From positions 115,032 through 179,031 of the forward strand of contig JAPPGG010000072.1 of assembly GCA_028875055.1 (NCBI GenBank): a stretch of DNA of 64,000 nucleotides, read 5' to 3'. This document shows positions 46,725 to 56,231 of the stretch, in pieces (position 1 is the stretch's first letter; every line of letters begins with the position of its first letter). The translations under genes were made by a program, and so were the position numbers. The notes beneath the pieces were generated by a model that saw only the letters and a program-made list of their open reading frames with translations, had not been told where the DNA came from and did no database searches. Origin of the DNA: Chloroflexota bacterium (GTDB taxonomy: Bacteria > Chloroflexota > Dehalococcoidia > Lucifugimonadales > UBA3495).

Positions 46725-48269
46725 TTACCTGGTCCCAGCCACCGCGACGGGCGCCGAGTTTATTGCGTCCACCATGGGGGTTATGGCCGTGTCGAAGACT
46801 TCTATCAGAATGGCGGGGTAAACCCCTACCAGCACAATGCTGGCAGCCAGCAGCACCAATGGAATGGCCTCCAGGGGTGAAGCGTCCGTGAGGGCCCCGA
46901 ACCGCTCCCGCGCCGGCCCGAAGAGTGACCGCTCCAGCATCCACAGAATGTATCCCGCGGCCAGGATAATCCCCAGCACTGCCAGAATTGTCATGGCCGG
47001 GAAAGCCTTGAAAGCGCCGAAAAAGACCAGAATCTCGGAAACAAATCCACTGAGTCCCGGCAGCCCCAGCGACGCGAAACCGGCAATGGCCAGCGCCGCC
47101 GCCGCGACCGGCATGCGGCCCGCCAGCCCTCCCAGGTCGGGAATGTAGCGGGTATGGGCCTTGTCGTAGATTAGTCCCACCCCTACGAACAGCAGGCCGG
47201 TGATGGTGCCGTGGGTGAACAATTGCATCGCCGCTCCGTTCAGTCCGGCGCCGGTCACCTGTCCCGCCGCCGCCCCCACCGATCCAATGCCCACCAGGAC
47301 CAGGCCCATGTGACTGACGCTGGAGTAGGCGATCAACCTCTTGAGGTCAGTCTGCCGAATGGTCACCACCGCCCCATAAAGCACGCTGATGACGCCCAGC
47401 AGTATCAGCAGCCAGGCGAAGGCCGTCACTTCTCCCGGGAACATTCCCACGTTAACCCGCAGGAGGCCGTAACCCCCCATCTTGAGCATTACCCCGGCGA
47501 GCATAACGCTGGCAGCCGTTGGCGCGTCGGTATGCGCATCGGGAAGCCAGGTATGGACCGGCCAGGTGGGCAGCTTCACGGCGAAGGCGGCAAAGAAGAG
47601 CCAGAACATCAGCGAAATGGGGATCGCGGTGTTTGACGCATTCAGCATTGTGCCGGGCTCCAGCAGAACGGTCATGTCGAAGGAGCCGGAGGACAGGCCG
47701 GCAAGTATCGCAACAATCGCCACCAGCATAAACGCGCTGCCCAAAATGGTGAAAATCAGGAACTTCATGGCGGAGTAGGTCTTACGGCCCGTTCCCCAGT
47801 TGGCGATGAGCATGTACATGGGCAGCAGTTCCAGTTCCCAGAAAAGGAAGAAGAGCAGAAAGTCCAGCGAACTGAAGACTCCCATCACCGCCGTCTGGAG
47901 CAGCAACAACCAGATGAAATATTCCCTGACCCGCTCCTTCACCGACCAGGAAGCGATGATGGCGCAGAATCCCAGCAGCCCGGTCAGCAGCACCATCGGA
48001 GCGCTGAGCCCGTCCACGCCGAGGAAGAAGCTGGCGTTGAAGGTCTCCGCCGAAATCCAGGTAATCCTGTCAATAAGCTGGAACCGGTCTGCCGCGTCTC
48101 CCCTGTCGAAAGAAAGAAAGACCACGACCGAAAGCAGCAGGTCGGCCAGTCCAACCGCGAAAGCGAATCCGCGTACCAGGCTGTCCCCGCGGACAATCAA
48201 CAGGATGGCCACCGCCCCCAGCGCGGGCAGGAATACCGTAAGGGTCAGCAGGCCTGGAACGTCCAACAC
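46725..48269 (-). CDS. nuoM: NADH-quinone oxidoreductase subunit M
   Basis: The 514-residue antiporter-like membrane subunit of complex I has about 14 predicted helices. LFWELELLPMY (near residue 140) carries the conserved pump glutamate, and KLPTWPVHTWLPDAHTDAPTAASVMLAG (its first part near residue 225) is the typical NuoM core. It lies 15 bases before nuoN and 4 bases after nuoL. Confidence 0.95.
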   Translation of the reverse strand: MLDVPGLLTLTVFLPALGAVAILLIVRGDSLVRGFAFAVGLADLLLSVVVFLSFDRGDAADRFQLIDRITWISAETFNASFFLGVDGLSAPMVLLTGLLGFCAIIASWSVKERVREYFIWLLLLQTAVMGVFSSLDFLLFFLFWELELLPMYMLIANWGTGRKTYSAMKFLIFTILGSAFMLVAIVAILAGLSSGSFDMTVLLEPGTMLNASNTAIPISLMFWLFFAAFAVKLPTWPVHTWLPDAHTDAPTAASVMLAGVMLKMGGYGLLRVNVGMFPGEVTAFAWLLILLGVISVLYGAVVTIRQTDLKRLIAYSSVSHMGLVLVGIGSVGAAAGQVTGAGLNGAAMQLFTHGTITGLLFVGVGLIYDKAHTRYIPDLGGLAGRMPVAAAALAIAGFASLGLPGLSGFVSEILVFFGAFKAFPAMTILAVLGIILAAGYILWMLERSLFGPARERFGALTDASPLEAIPLVLLAASIVLVGVYPAILIEVFDTAITPMVDAINSAPVAVAGTR

Positions 48270-48273
48270 CGGT

Positions 48274-50409
48274 TTACCCTCCCAACCTGGTACCGAAGGC
48301 GATGTAGCCCACCAGGATGAGCACCGCCCCCAGCACTATAACCGCGCCATAGAACTGCACTTGACCGGTCTGCAATTGAACTGCCAGTCGCCCAAACTGG
48401 CGGGTTGTCCACCCGGTAAAGTCAACTATGCCGTCCACCAGGCTCCGGTCCAGCCAGTCAGTAATCCCGGCAAAATAGCGGTAGAAGACCCGCTTTACCA
48501 GCAAACCCTCGTAGAGCTCGTCCACGAAATACTTGCGCGACAACAGGGTATAGACCACCCCGCCTCGCTCCAGCGGGTCGGCCTGCTGCGGCGCTGGCGG
48601 GGCATGAGCATGACCGTGACCAGAGGCCTCCGAGTCTTCTCCCCCGGCCTCAGCAGAGGCTGCAGGCACCGGCCCCGCATTCCTTACCCGCGCATACAGC
48701 AGGTAGGCCAACAAGATGCCGGCCAGGGCCACTGCGGTGGATATTCCGGCGACTGCCCAGTTGAAGGGCGGTGTTTCCCGATGGCCGTAAAGTACCGCCG
48801 ACTCAACAAAGTATGAGAACCAGTGCGCCGGTATGCCCAGCAAGCTCTTGACCCACTGGGGATTGGCCACATATCCGGCCAGCATCGCGCCGACGGCCAG
48901 CGCCAGCATGGGGGCCACCATCACCCCGGGCGATTCGGCCAGGTGGGCTTCCGAAGACACGGCGGTGGGTTGCGGCCTCCCGGACGCTTCCGCATCTGCC
49001 AGTTCCTGGGCGCCTCCGCCGCGAAACTCGCCATGAAAGGTGAGGAACACCATCCGGAAGGTATAGAAGGCGGTAAGCAGGGCGGCCCCCACCAACAGCG
49101 CCAGGGCCGTCCGGGCCACCCAGGGGTCCACCGGTCCTTCGCCCAGCCACGCGGCGGTGATAATCTCGTCCTTGCTCCAGAATCCCGACAGGGGAGCGAT
49201 TCCCACGAGGCTCAGTCCTCCGACCAACAGCAGGACGTAGGTCCACGGCATGTGAGTCCGGAGACCCCCCATGTATCTCATATTGAAGGTGCCGGACGCG
49301 TGGTTGACGCTTCCCGCCCCCAGGAAGAGCAAAGCCTTGAAGAAGGCATGGGTGAACAAGTGGAAGAGCGCCGGCCCAAAGGCGCCAAGGCCCAGCGCCG
49401 CCATCATGTAACCCAACTGGCTGATGGTCGAGTAGGCCATTACCCGCTTGATATCGTCCATCACCAGGCCCAGGGTAGCGGCGGCAAAGGCGGTAAAGCC
49501 CCCCACCAGCGCCACAACCATCATGGCCTCCCGCGCTTCCTGGAACAGGGGGAAGAACCGGGCCACCAGGAACACTCCCGCCGCCACCATCGTTGCCGCG
49601 TGAATCAGCGCGCTTACCGGCGTGGGGCCCTCCATTGCGTCGGGAAGCCAGGAATGCAGGGGAAATTGCCCCGACTTGCCCGCCGCCCCGGCGAAAATCC
49701 CCAGGCAGACCAGGGTCAGCGCCGTGCCTTTCAGGACCGCGCCTCCTGAAGCCAGCGGCTGGGCTGCCTGCCAGATGTCAGGAATGTGCAGGGGATTCAG
49801 TCCCGCCGCCGCGAATTCCCCGGCGTGGAAGAACAGGTAGATTATGGCCAGCAGAAATCCCACATCGCCAATGCGGGTAACAATAAAGGCCTTCTTGGCC
49901 GCGGCTGCCGCCGACGGCCGATCGTGCCAAAATCCGATCAGCAGATAGGACGATAGCCCAACCAGCTCCCAGAATGCGTAGAGCTGAACAATATTGGCGG
50001 ACAGCACCAGCCCCAGCATGGATGCCGTAAACAGGGACATGTAGGCGAAGTACCGGGCGATGCTTGGGTCGCCCCTCATATAGCCGAGCGAGTAGATCTG
50101 GACCAGCAGGCTCACGCCGCTGACCACCAGCAGCATGATGGCCGTAACCGGGTCCAGGAGAATTCCAAGCTCTATGGCGGCATCACCCAGGTCAATCCAG
50201 GTATGCGGGGCATACGAGGAATCGGCGCCCTGGGCCAAACGTAACAGGACTATGACGGACAACAGCAGGGATACTGCCAGGGAGGCAATCAGCAGGTAGC
50301 CGCTGACCGCCGCAAAGCGATTCAACAGCGGCCGAATTACCAGCGAAATCAGCAGGAAGGACAGGAGGGGCAGCAGGAATATTGCCCAGACCAGTGGCTC
50401 GGCGACCAT
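48274..50409 (-). CDS. nuoL: NADH-quinone oxidoreductase subunit L
   Basis: The 711-residue antiporter-like subunit of complex I has FWELVGLSSYLLIGFW near residue 145 (pump glutamate) and KSGQFPLHSWLPDAMEGPTP near residue 245. An Ala/His/Gly-rich cytosolic or periplasmic insertion (about residues 580-610) precedes the last helices. The C-terminal region would include the long lateral helix spanning the membrane arm. It starts directly after the DUF2007 gene stop codon. Confidence 0.95.
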   Translation of the reverse strand: MVAEPLVWAIFLLPLLSFLLISLVIRPLLNRFAAVSGYLLIASLAVSLLLSVIVLLRLAQGADSSYAPHTWIDLGDAAIELGILLDPVTAIMLLVVSGVSLLVQIYSLGYMRGDPSIARYFAYMSLFTASMLGLVLSANIVQLYAFWELVGLSSYLLIGFWHDRPSAAAAAKKAFIVTRIGDVGFLLAIIYLFFHAGEFAAAGLNPLHIPDIWQAAQPLASGGAVLKGTALTLVCLGIFAGAAGKSGQFPLHSWLPDAMEGPTPVSALIHAATMVAAGVFLVARFFPLFQEAREAMMVVALVGGFTAFAAATLGLVMDDIKRVMAYSTISQLGYMMAALGLGAFGPALFHLFTHAFFKALLFLGAGSVNHASGTFNMRYMGGLRTHMPWTYVLLLVGGLSLVGIAPLSGFWSKDEIITAAWLGEGPVDPWVARTALALLVGAALLTAFYTFRMVFLTFHGEFRGGGAQELADAEASGRPQPTAVSSEAHLAESPGVMVAPMLALAVGAMLAGYVANPQWVKSLLGIPAHWFSYFVESAVLYGHRETPPFNWAVAGISTAVALAGILLAYLLYARVRNAGPVPAASAEAGGEDSEASGHGHAHAPPAPQQADPLERGGVVYTLLSRKYFVDELYEGLLVKRVFYRYFAGITDWLDRSLVDGIVDFTGWTTRQFGRLAVQLQTGQVQFYGAVIVLGAVLILVGYIAFGTRLGG

Positions 50410-50604
50410 TTACAGTTTCCTCAGTATCTCTTCGGCCACGTGCTCACGGCCCTTGGGAACATACACTTTGAAGGGCGCCCGCTCGCTCCAGTCGCGAATA
50501 TCGCCCTCCGGAAGAATGCGGGCCGGCAGTCCTTCTCCTTCCAGGACTTCCTTCCACATTTCCGCCATCATCAGGTTTGGCGTTTTCTTGAATTCAACCC
50601 ACAT
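50410..50604 (-). CDS. DUF2007-type small protein inside the nuo operon
   Basis: This 64-residue protein (MWVEFKKTPNLMMAEMWKE, then ILPEGDIRDWSE, then VYVPKGREHVAEEIL) matches the small DUF2007 'signal-transducing' fold: a short alpha/beta unit with no catalytic residues I can point to. It sits between nuoK and nuoL with a 39-base gap before and none after, so it is translated with them. Function is unknown; a regulatory or assembly role for complex I is conceivable. Confidence 0.75.
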   Translation of the reverse strand: MWVEFKKTPNLMMAEMWKEVLEGEGLPARILPEGDIRDWSERAPFKVYVPKGREHVAEEILRKL

Positions 50605-50643
50605 CTGATTGCTTGGACAGTTCTCCCGACTGGCAACGGTCGC

Positions 50644-50973
50644 CTAATGACGCAGCTGGTTGGCTTCCGTCAGGGAGACCGATTCGGTGTGGCGATACAT
50701 GGCGAATACAATGCCCAGCCCCAGGGCGATTTCAGCCGCCGCCACCGTTATGATGAAAATGGCAAAGACCTGCCCGGTCAGCACACTCCCTATTTCCTGT
50801 CGCAGCGCCAGGGGAGCTACGTACCGAGAAAAGGCCACCACCGTCAGGTTGACGGCATTGAACATAATCTCGATCGACATCAGCACTGCGATGACGTTGC
50901 TGCGCGCCAGCGCGCCATACAGTCCGATGGCGAAAAGCACGGCCGCTACCACCAGCATTGACTCCAGGGACAT
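50644..50973 (-). CDS. nuoK: NADH-quinone oxidoreductase subunit K
   Basis: The 109-residue, three-helix membrane subunit has the conserved MSIEIMFNAVNL with an essential membrane glutamate near residue 34. The start at 50973 gives the usual length; an in-frame ATG 33 bases further upstream overlaps the end of nuoJ and adds residues not seen in the family. Confidence 0.95.
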   Translation of the reverse strand: MSLESMLVVAAVLFAIGLYGALARSNVIAVLMSIEIMFNAVNLTVVAFSRYVAPLALRQEIGSVLTGQVFAIFIITVAAAEIALGLGIVFAMYRHTESVSLTEANQLRH

Positions 50974-50977
50974 GGGG

Positions 50978-51541
50978 CTAGCTCCCCCGCGAACGGGCCA
51001 GGGCAAGCCCGCCGATCAGCGCCGCCAGCAGCAGCAGTGACACCGCCTCGAAGGGCAGCACAAAGTCGCCGATGAGCAGTTCCGCCAGCCCCGTGTCCTG
51101 CTCGCCGTATCCAGCGCCAGGGCCGCCGACCGTCGCTCCGGCCACCGACTGGGTCTGGGCGGCGTCCACCATCTGTGCGGCGGCTTCCGGAATGGGACGC
51201 CAATCGGTGTTAATGGCGGCCGCTATCATTCCCACCAGCAACAGCGAAGCGCACATCACCGCCGGAATCTGGAGACGGTTAGGCACATTGCCCTCTCGCA
51301 CGTTGCGGGTGAGCATAATTCCGAAGATGAACAGCACTGAAATCGCGCCTACGTAAATCAGCACCTGGACCACTGCCAGGAACTCGGCGCTCATCAGAAC
51401 AAAAAATCCTGCTACCGATATGAAAACCACCGCCAGCAGGAGAGCGGAGCGAAACAGGTCCTTCACCAGGACTACGCCCAGGGCAGCCGCAATGGCCACC
51501 ACGGACAAGATCCAGAAGGCCAGGTCCTGAACCACAGGCAT
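50978..51541 (-). CDS. nuoJ: NADH-quinone oxidoreductase subunit J
   Basis: The 187-residue membrane subunit of complex I has VQVLIYVGAISVLFIFGIML near residue 58, the typical core helix, and a soluble Gln/Thr/Gly-rich loop before the final helix. It lies 4 bases before nuoK. Confidence 0.93.
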   Translation of the reverse strand: MPVVQDLAFWILSVVAIAAALGVVLVKDLFRSALLLAVVFISVAGFFVLMSAEFLAVVQVLIYVGAISVLFIFGIMLTRNVREGNVPNRLQIPAVMCASLLLVGMIAAAINTDWRPIPEAAAQMVDAAQTQSVAGATVGGPGAGYGEQDTGLAELLIGDFVLPFEAVSLLLLAALIGGLALARSRGS

Positions 51542-51595
51542 CAGGCCCCCACCCGGCCTGCGGCGCGGGAATTCCAGGCTGCTGCTGAGGGTTGC

Positions 51596-52279
51596 TTAAT
51601 CTGCTGCTGCATCGCTGCCCCGCCCAGACTGGGGCGGTTCATCACTGCCGGTGTCCGGAACTGCCTCGTCCTGTTCCAGTCGCATCCCTGCCTTCTCGCT
51701 CTGGTGCCAGCGCCACGACTCTCGACCCACTTCCCGCCAGCCCAGAGGAGGGCCGCCCCTGGGGTCGTAGGAAAACCGGGACTCACCCTGGGCGATGGTC
51801 GGCGTCCGCCTGAAGGAATCCGTCCCTCCTTCGTAACCCTCCAACTGGGGCCGGAACCAGGTGCTCGGGTGTTTCTCGGCGTTCCGCAACTGGTCGATGG
51901 TAATGACCATGTTCTTTCTGCTGTACTGTCCCTGTTCGAATCCACTGCCCATGAACAGGGCGTCGTAGGGGCAGGCTTCCACGCAAAGGCCGCAGAACAT
52001 GCACCGCTGAAGTTCAATGTCGAAAACTTCCAGCCGGTACTTTTCTCCCTGGGGAATCATGGAGCCGCTGGGTGAAGTCTCAATCTTGATTATGCCCAGG
52101 GGACAGTACTTGGCGCACGAAGCGCAGCCGGTGCATCGCTCTTCGTACCACACGAATTCCTCTCCCCTGAACCTGGGATGCTGCTTCGCCCGCTCTTCAG
52201 GATACTGAATGGTGAACGGCTTCCTGGTCAGATTCTTCAACGTGACCATGAGTCCCTTCACCATTGCCAGCCCATACAT
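51596..52279 (-). CDS. nuoI: NADH-quinone oxidoreductase subunit I (ferredoxin-type)
   Basis: The 227-residue subunit has two 4Fe-4S motifs, CTGCASCAKYCPLGI (near residue 51) and CMFCGLCVEACPYDA (near residue 93), which carry electrons through the peripheral arm to NuoB. The C-terminal 90 residues are longer than in E. coli NuoI and rich in Glu, Gly and Arg. It ends 55 bases before nuoJ. Confidence 0.95.
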   Translation of the reverse strand: MYGLAMVKGLMVTLKNLTRKPFTIQYPEERAKQHPRFRGEEFVWYEERCTGCASCAKYCPLGIIKIETSPSGSMIPQGEKYRLEVFDIELQRCMFCGLCVEACPYDALFMGSGFEQGQYSRKNMVITIDQLRNAEKHPSTWFRPQLEGYEGGTDSFRRTPTIAQGESRFSYDPRGGPPLGWREVGRESWRWHQSEKAGMRLEQDEAVPDTGSDEPPQSGRGSDAAAD

Positions 52280-52280
52280 C

Positions 52281-53504
52281 TCAGCTCACCTCTATGGTGG
52301 AAACCCCGGGAACTACCACCTGCTGGGGTTGCCGGGTCCGGAAAGTGACTCGGTCCTTGATCAAGTTCCCAAATACCGCGATTGCGATCACCGTTACCGC
52401 CAGGTTAATCGCGGCCATAATCGCCAGGTCGGTGTGGGTCAAGACGCCGTCATCGCCCCGGAGCAGGAATACTTCCAGGGTCACGACAACCAGGTTAACC
52501 ATGGCCAGCGGCAGCAGAAATTTCCACGAAAACGCCATAATCTGGTCAATTCTCAGCCGGGGGTAAGTCGCCCGGAACCAGATGAAGAGAAACACGATTA
52601 TTCCGGTCTTGATCAGGAACCAGAGCCAGCCCAGGTATTCGGACCACGGGCCGGACCAGCCCCCCAGGAAAAGGGTAGCGGCAATGGCGGCCACCACTCC
52701 CACGCCTCCGAACTCGGCTGCCTGGATCAGCGCGAACCTCACTCCGCTGTATTCCGTGTGATAACCCGCGATAATCTCTGATTCCGCCTCTGCCACGTCA
52801 AAGGGAGAGCGGTTCAACTCTGCTGACATCCCCGCCATGAACACCAAGAAGGCCAGGGGCTGAACCAGGAAAAAGGGAAGGGCCTGGGCCTCCACTATTG
52901 TTCCCAGCGACATGGAAGCCGCGACCATCACCACCCCCAGCAGCGACAGCACCACGGGTATTTCGTAACTTATCAGCACCGCCACCGCCCGGGCCGCCCC
53001 GAACATCGCGTAACGGTTGTTGGAAGACCAGCCCGCCATGAAGATGGCAACCGACGTTATAGAGCTTACGGCCAATATAAAAAGCACTCCGACATTGAGG
53101 CTGGCCAGCGCGGTATTCCTGGCAAAGGGAACTACGGCAGTCATCAGTATCAGCGGAGCCACCATCAGCACTGGCACCAGCGAAAAAACCACCCGGTCCG
53201 AACCCTCCGGTCGCAGGTCCTCCTTGGTCAAGAGCTTCACCAGGTCCGCGACCGGCTGGAAAAGGCCAAAGGGGCCCCACCGGTTGGGGCCTACCCGGTT
53301 CTGAAATCGCCCCAGTACCCGCCGTTCTCCCCAGGTTATCACCGCTGCCCCCAGGAGGACCGCGTTAACCAGGATGAAGGCAAACACCAAGCCGGCAATC
53401 GCGTAAGCCACCCAGCAGGGCAGGACAACGCCAACTATTTCGTAAACCAGCCGGTAAATCCCGTTGGCGTAAAGAATACTGTCCGAGGCTAACTGGCAGC
53501 TCAC
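52281..53504 (-). CDS. nuoH: NADH-quinone oxidoreductase subunit H
   Basis: The 407-residue membrane subunit forms the quinone entry site with NuoB and NuoD. It has ERRVLGRFQNRVGPNRWGPFG near residue 60 and AELNRSPFDVAEAESEIIAGYHTEYSG (first part near residue 230), the classic NuoH motifs. The start overlaps the nuoD stop by four bases, so translation is coupled. Confidence 0.96.
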   Translation of the reverse strand: MSCQLASDSILYANGIYRLVYEIVGVVLPCWVAYAIAGLVFAFILVNAVLLGAAVITWGERRVLGRFQNRVGPNRWGPFGLFQPVADLVKLLTKEDLRPEGSDRVVFSLVPVLMVAPLILMTAVVPFARNTALASLNVGVLFILAVSSITSVAIFMAGWSSNNRYAMFGAARAVAVLISYEIPVVLSLLGVVMVAASMSLGTIVEAQALPFFLVQPLAFLVFMAGMSAELNRSPFDVAEAESEIIAGYHTEYSGVRFALIQAAEFGGVGVVAAIAATLFLGGWSGPWSEYLGWLWFLIKTGIIVFLFIWFRATYPRLRIDQIMAFSWKFLLPLAMVNLVVVTLEVFLLRGDDGVLTHTDLAIMAAINLAVTVIAIAVFGNLIKDRVTFRTRQPQQVVVPGVSTIEVS

Positions 53505-54607
53505 CGGTCCACCTCGCCCATGTTAATGTCAATGCTTCCCAGCGACACAATCATGTCCGCCAGCTTCCAGCCCACCAGCAGGTGCTCAATTACGGTCAAA
53601 TTTATCAGGGACGGCGACCTTATCTTACAACGGTATGGCGAAATTCCGCCATCGCTGACCAGGTAAAATCCCAGTTCTCCCTTGGAAGCCTCCACCCTTC
53701 CGTAGGCTTCCCTGCCGGCTTCCGGGCGCAGTACCAGGGGCAGGTCCAGCCGGACCGGACCGGGCTCAATCTGCGCGATGCACTGTTTTATTATGCGGAT
53801 GCTCTGGTGAACTTCCTGGATACGGACCCAGAACCGGTCGTAGTTGTCCCAGTTGGAACCTATGGGGACGTCAAACTCAACCTGGTCATAGGCATCGTAG
53901 GGTTCCTGTTTTCTCCAGTCCCAGTTGACTCCGCTTGCCCGCAGCACCGGCCCTGAAACCGAATTGTTGATGGCGACTTCCGGCGGGATGGGACTGACCC
54001 CTCGGGTACGGATCATCAGGATTTCGTTCTCAAGGAGCAGTTGCTCCATCTCGGCAAACTCGTCCTCGAAGTCCTCCAGGAACCGGTTGAGGGCCGGCCA
54101 GAAATCCCGGGGCGCATCGGCAAATACCCCGCCGGGCCTCATATAGCTCACCGTTATCCGGGCCCCGCAAAGCATCTCGAACAGCTCCAGTATCCGCTCC
54201 CTGCTCCTGAATCCATACATCAGCGGCGTGCCGAAAGCCCCCAGTTCCTGGACAAAGAACCCGACGGCAATCAGGTGGCTGGCGATGCGCTGGAGCTCGG
54301 CGGTCAGGGTGCGCAGGTACCTGGCGCGGGGCGGCGGCTCAACTCCCAGCAGTTTTTCCACCGCCAGGCAATAGGCCTGGTTATTGATCATGGAGGAGGT
54401 ATAGTCCAGGCGGTCCGTCAACGTAACCACCTGAACGTAGTTTCGTTCCTCGGCCAGTTTCTCGGTCCCCCGGTGCAGGTAACCGAAAACCGGTTCCACC
54501 TCTACGATGTCCTCGCCGTCAAAGGTAATCCGGACGCGGAATACGCCGTGGGTGCTGGGGTGCTGCGGCCCCACGTTCACGGTCATTGGTTCAGTGCGGA
54601 TGGTCAT
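53501..54607 (-). CDS. nuoD: NADH-quinone oxidoreductase subunit D
   Basis: The 368-residue subunit is homologous to the [NiFe]-hydrogenase large subunit without metal ligands. It has NVGPQHPSTHGVFR near residue 11 (the His-loop at the quinone site) and YSSMINNQAYCLAVEKL-like (near residue 70). It is shorter than E. coli NuoCD, since C and D are separate here. Two near ATG codons precede the conserved region; the start is supported by TCTCCTATG context only weakly. Confidence 0.95.
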   Translation of the reverse strand: MTIRTEPMTVNVGPQHPSTHGVFRVRITFDGEDIVEVEPVFGYLHRGTEKLAEERNYVQVVTLTDRLDYTSSMINNQAYCLAVEKLLGVEPPPRARYLRTLTAELQRIASHLIAVGFFVQELGAFGTPLMYGFRSRERILELFEMLCGARITVSYMRPGGVFADAPRDFWPALNRFLEDFEDEFAEMEQLLLENEILMIRTRGVSPIPPEVAINNSVSGPVLRASGVNWDWRKQEPYDAYDQVEFDVPIGSNWDNYDRFWVRIQEVHQSIRIIKQCIAQIEPGPVRLDLPLVLRPEAGREAYGRVEASKGELGFYLVSDGGISPYRCKIRSPSLINLTVIEHLLVGWKLADMIVSLGSIDINMGEVDR

Positions 54608-54699
54608 AGGAGAGGCGCCTGCTTAGACTTTGCCGGATGAGAGACCGGGCTCAGTCATTCCACCCGGAATGCAGCAAAATTCAGTGAGTGAAAACACGC

Positions 54700-55143
54700 T
54701 TAAAGGAAGTCCTTCCTGAGAGGGTGCCCCTCGAACCCTTCCCAAAGCATTATTCGTTTCATATTGGGGTGGCCTTCAAAGTGGATGCCCATCAAATCCC
54801 AGATTTCTCTTTCCTGGAAGTCGGCGCCCCGCCACACGGAATAAACCGAGGGCGCCTTCAGGTCTTCCCGGCCGTATATGCGGGCCTTGAAAACGGCCGA
54901 ACTCTGCTGCTTCAGCGACGTCAGGTGGTAAACCAGGTCGAAATACTCGACGTAGTCCACCGCGCTGACGGAGTTGAGGAACTGGAAATCATGGGCCGGG
55001 GAGTCCTTCAGGAACGCTGCCACCGCGTGAATCCGGTTGGGCCTGATCCAGGCGGAAACTTCATCATAATCGACAGCCACGCCAGGAAATTCCTGGTTCA
55101 CTGCCTTTGCCAGTTCCTCGCCGGACAGCGGCCGCATTGCCAT
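54700..55143 (-). CDS. nuoC: NADH-quinone oxidoreductase subunit C
   Basis: The 147-residue subunit covers the NuoC 30-kDa domain (VSAVDYVEYFDLVYHL near residue 60, then DFQEREIWDLMGIHFEGHPN near residue 105). The start is placed at 55143, two bases past the nuoB stop; an in-frame extension inside nuoB is not family-like. Confidence 0.94.
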   Translation of the reverse strand: MAMRPLSGEELAKAVNQEFPGVAVDYDEVSAWIRPNRIHAVAAFLKDSPAHDFQFLNSVSAVDYVEYFDLVYHLTSLKQQSSAVFKARIYGREDLKAPSVYSVWRGADFQEREIWDLMGIHFEGHPNMKRIMLWEGFEGHPLRKDFL

Positions 55144-55145
55144 GA

Positions 55146-55799
55146 TCAGTCTGTAGTCTCCTGGATGGGAGCCGGCGCTTCCCGCCCGTTCTCGCCGCTG
55201 CTCCTCAGGTGGTGGTACTTCTTGATCTTTTCGTGAAGTTCCATTATGCCGTAGAGCAGGGCATCGGGCCTTGGCGGGCACCCCGGCACGTAAACGTCCA
55301 CCGGGATAATGTGGTCAACACCGGGCACGACGCTGTAAGACCCGTAGTAGGGGCCCCCGCTGGTGGCGCAAACCCCCATGGAAATTACCCACTTGGGCTC
55401 GGCCATCTGGTCGTAGATCCGCCGAATCGGGGGCGCCATTTTCCAGGTCACCGTGCCCGCCACAATCATCAGATCCGCCTGCCGGGGAGAGGCGCGGAAG
55501 GCTTCCATTCCGAACCTGGCAATGTCGAATCTGCCCATGGCCGTGGCCATCATTTCGAAAGCGCAGCAGGCCAACCCGAACGACACCGGCCAGAGGGCCG
55601 ACTTCCGCCCCCAGTTCACCAGCGCGTCCACCGACGTTACAAGGAGGTTATTCTTGAGGTCTTCAGGGACTTCAATAGAGGGGACTTCTATCGGTTCGGA
55701 GGAAACGGCGATCAGGTCCTTGACTATCTGACCTTCCTCCCGGTCAATACCCCAGGTACGGTCGTGCAATGGGCCTTGCGACGCCGACAATTCCATCAC
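55146..55799 (-). CDS. nuoB: NADH-quinone oxidoreductase subunit B
   Basis: The 217-residue subunit carries the N2 4Fe-4S ligands: the tandem CC in [11 protein letters not shown] (near residue 77), C in [11 protein letters not shown], and C in [12 protein letters not shown]. It has an N-terminal extension of about 45 residues before the usual start region. The gene directly follows nuoA. Confidence 0.96.
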   Translation of the reverse strand: MMELSASQGPLHDRTWGIDREEGQIVKDLIAVSSEPIEVPSIEVPEDLKNNLLVTSVDALVNWGRKSALWPVSFGLACCAFEMMATAMGRFDIARFGMEAFRASPRQADLMIVAGTVTWKMAPPIRRIYDQMAEPKWVISMGVCATSGGPYYGSYSVVPGVDHIIPVDVYVPGCPPRPDALLYGIMELHEKIKKYHHLRSSGENGREAPAPIQETTD

Positions 55800-56186
55800 C
55801 TAATTCCCCCACTCCAGGTCCCGCTTGCGCCACGCATACGCCCACCCGATCAGCAGAATACCGACGAAGACCGCCATCTCGATTAGAGCGAACAATTCAA
55901 AGCTGATGAATCTGGTTGCCCAGGGATACAGGAACACCACCTCGACGTCAAATATGACGAAGAGAATGGCATACAGATAATATCGAAAGTTGAACTGGTT
56001 CCACGGCCCGCCTATGGTCTGAACTCCGCATTCGTAGGGCTCAAGCTTCACGGGTGTGGGATTTTGGGGACGAATCTTCAGGCGGGAAAGCAGCCAGGAA
56101 GCAGCTAGCAGGCTGGTGGGGACTGCGAAAGCCACCACTGCGAAAATGGCAATCAATCCGTATTGCCGAAAGTAGTCTTCAAGCAT
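55800..56186 (-). CDS. nuoA: NADH-quinone oxidoreductase subunit A
   Basis: The 128-residue, three-helix membrane subunit has the conserved KLEPYECGV (near residue 45) and RYYLYAILFVIFDVEVVFLYPWA (its first part near residue 65), hallmarks of NuoA. The start at 56186 gives normal length; the longer frame runs into the promoter. It begins an 11-subunit nuo operon; nuoE, nuoF and nuoG are absent. Confidence 0.95.
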   Translation of the reverse strand: MLEDYFRQYGLIAIFAVVAFAVPTSLLAASWLLSRLKIRPQNPTPVKLEPYECGVQTIGGPWNQFNFRYYLYAILFVIFDVEVVFLYPWATRFISFELFALIEMAVFVGILLIGWAYAWRKRDLEWGN

Positions 56187-56222
56187 GCAGCCCGGCCAGA
56201 CCTCAACTCTAGCTGTCGAAAA

Positions 56223-56231
56223 ATTATAGCA
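56223..56231 (-). promoter_or_regulatory. Extended -10 promoter of the nuo operon
   Basis: Minus strand TGC-TATAAT, about 37 bases before the nuoA ATG. The -35 region is not well conserved, as expected with an extended -10. Confidence 0.65.
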
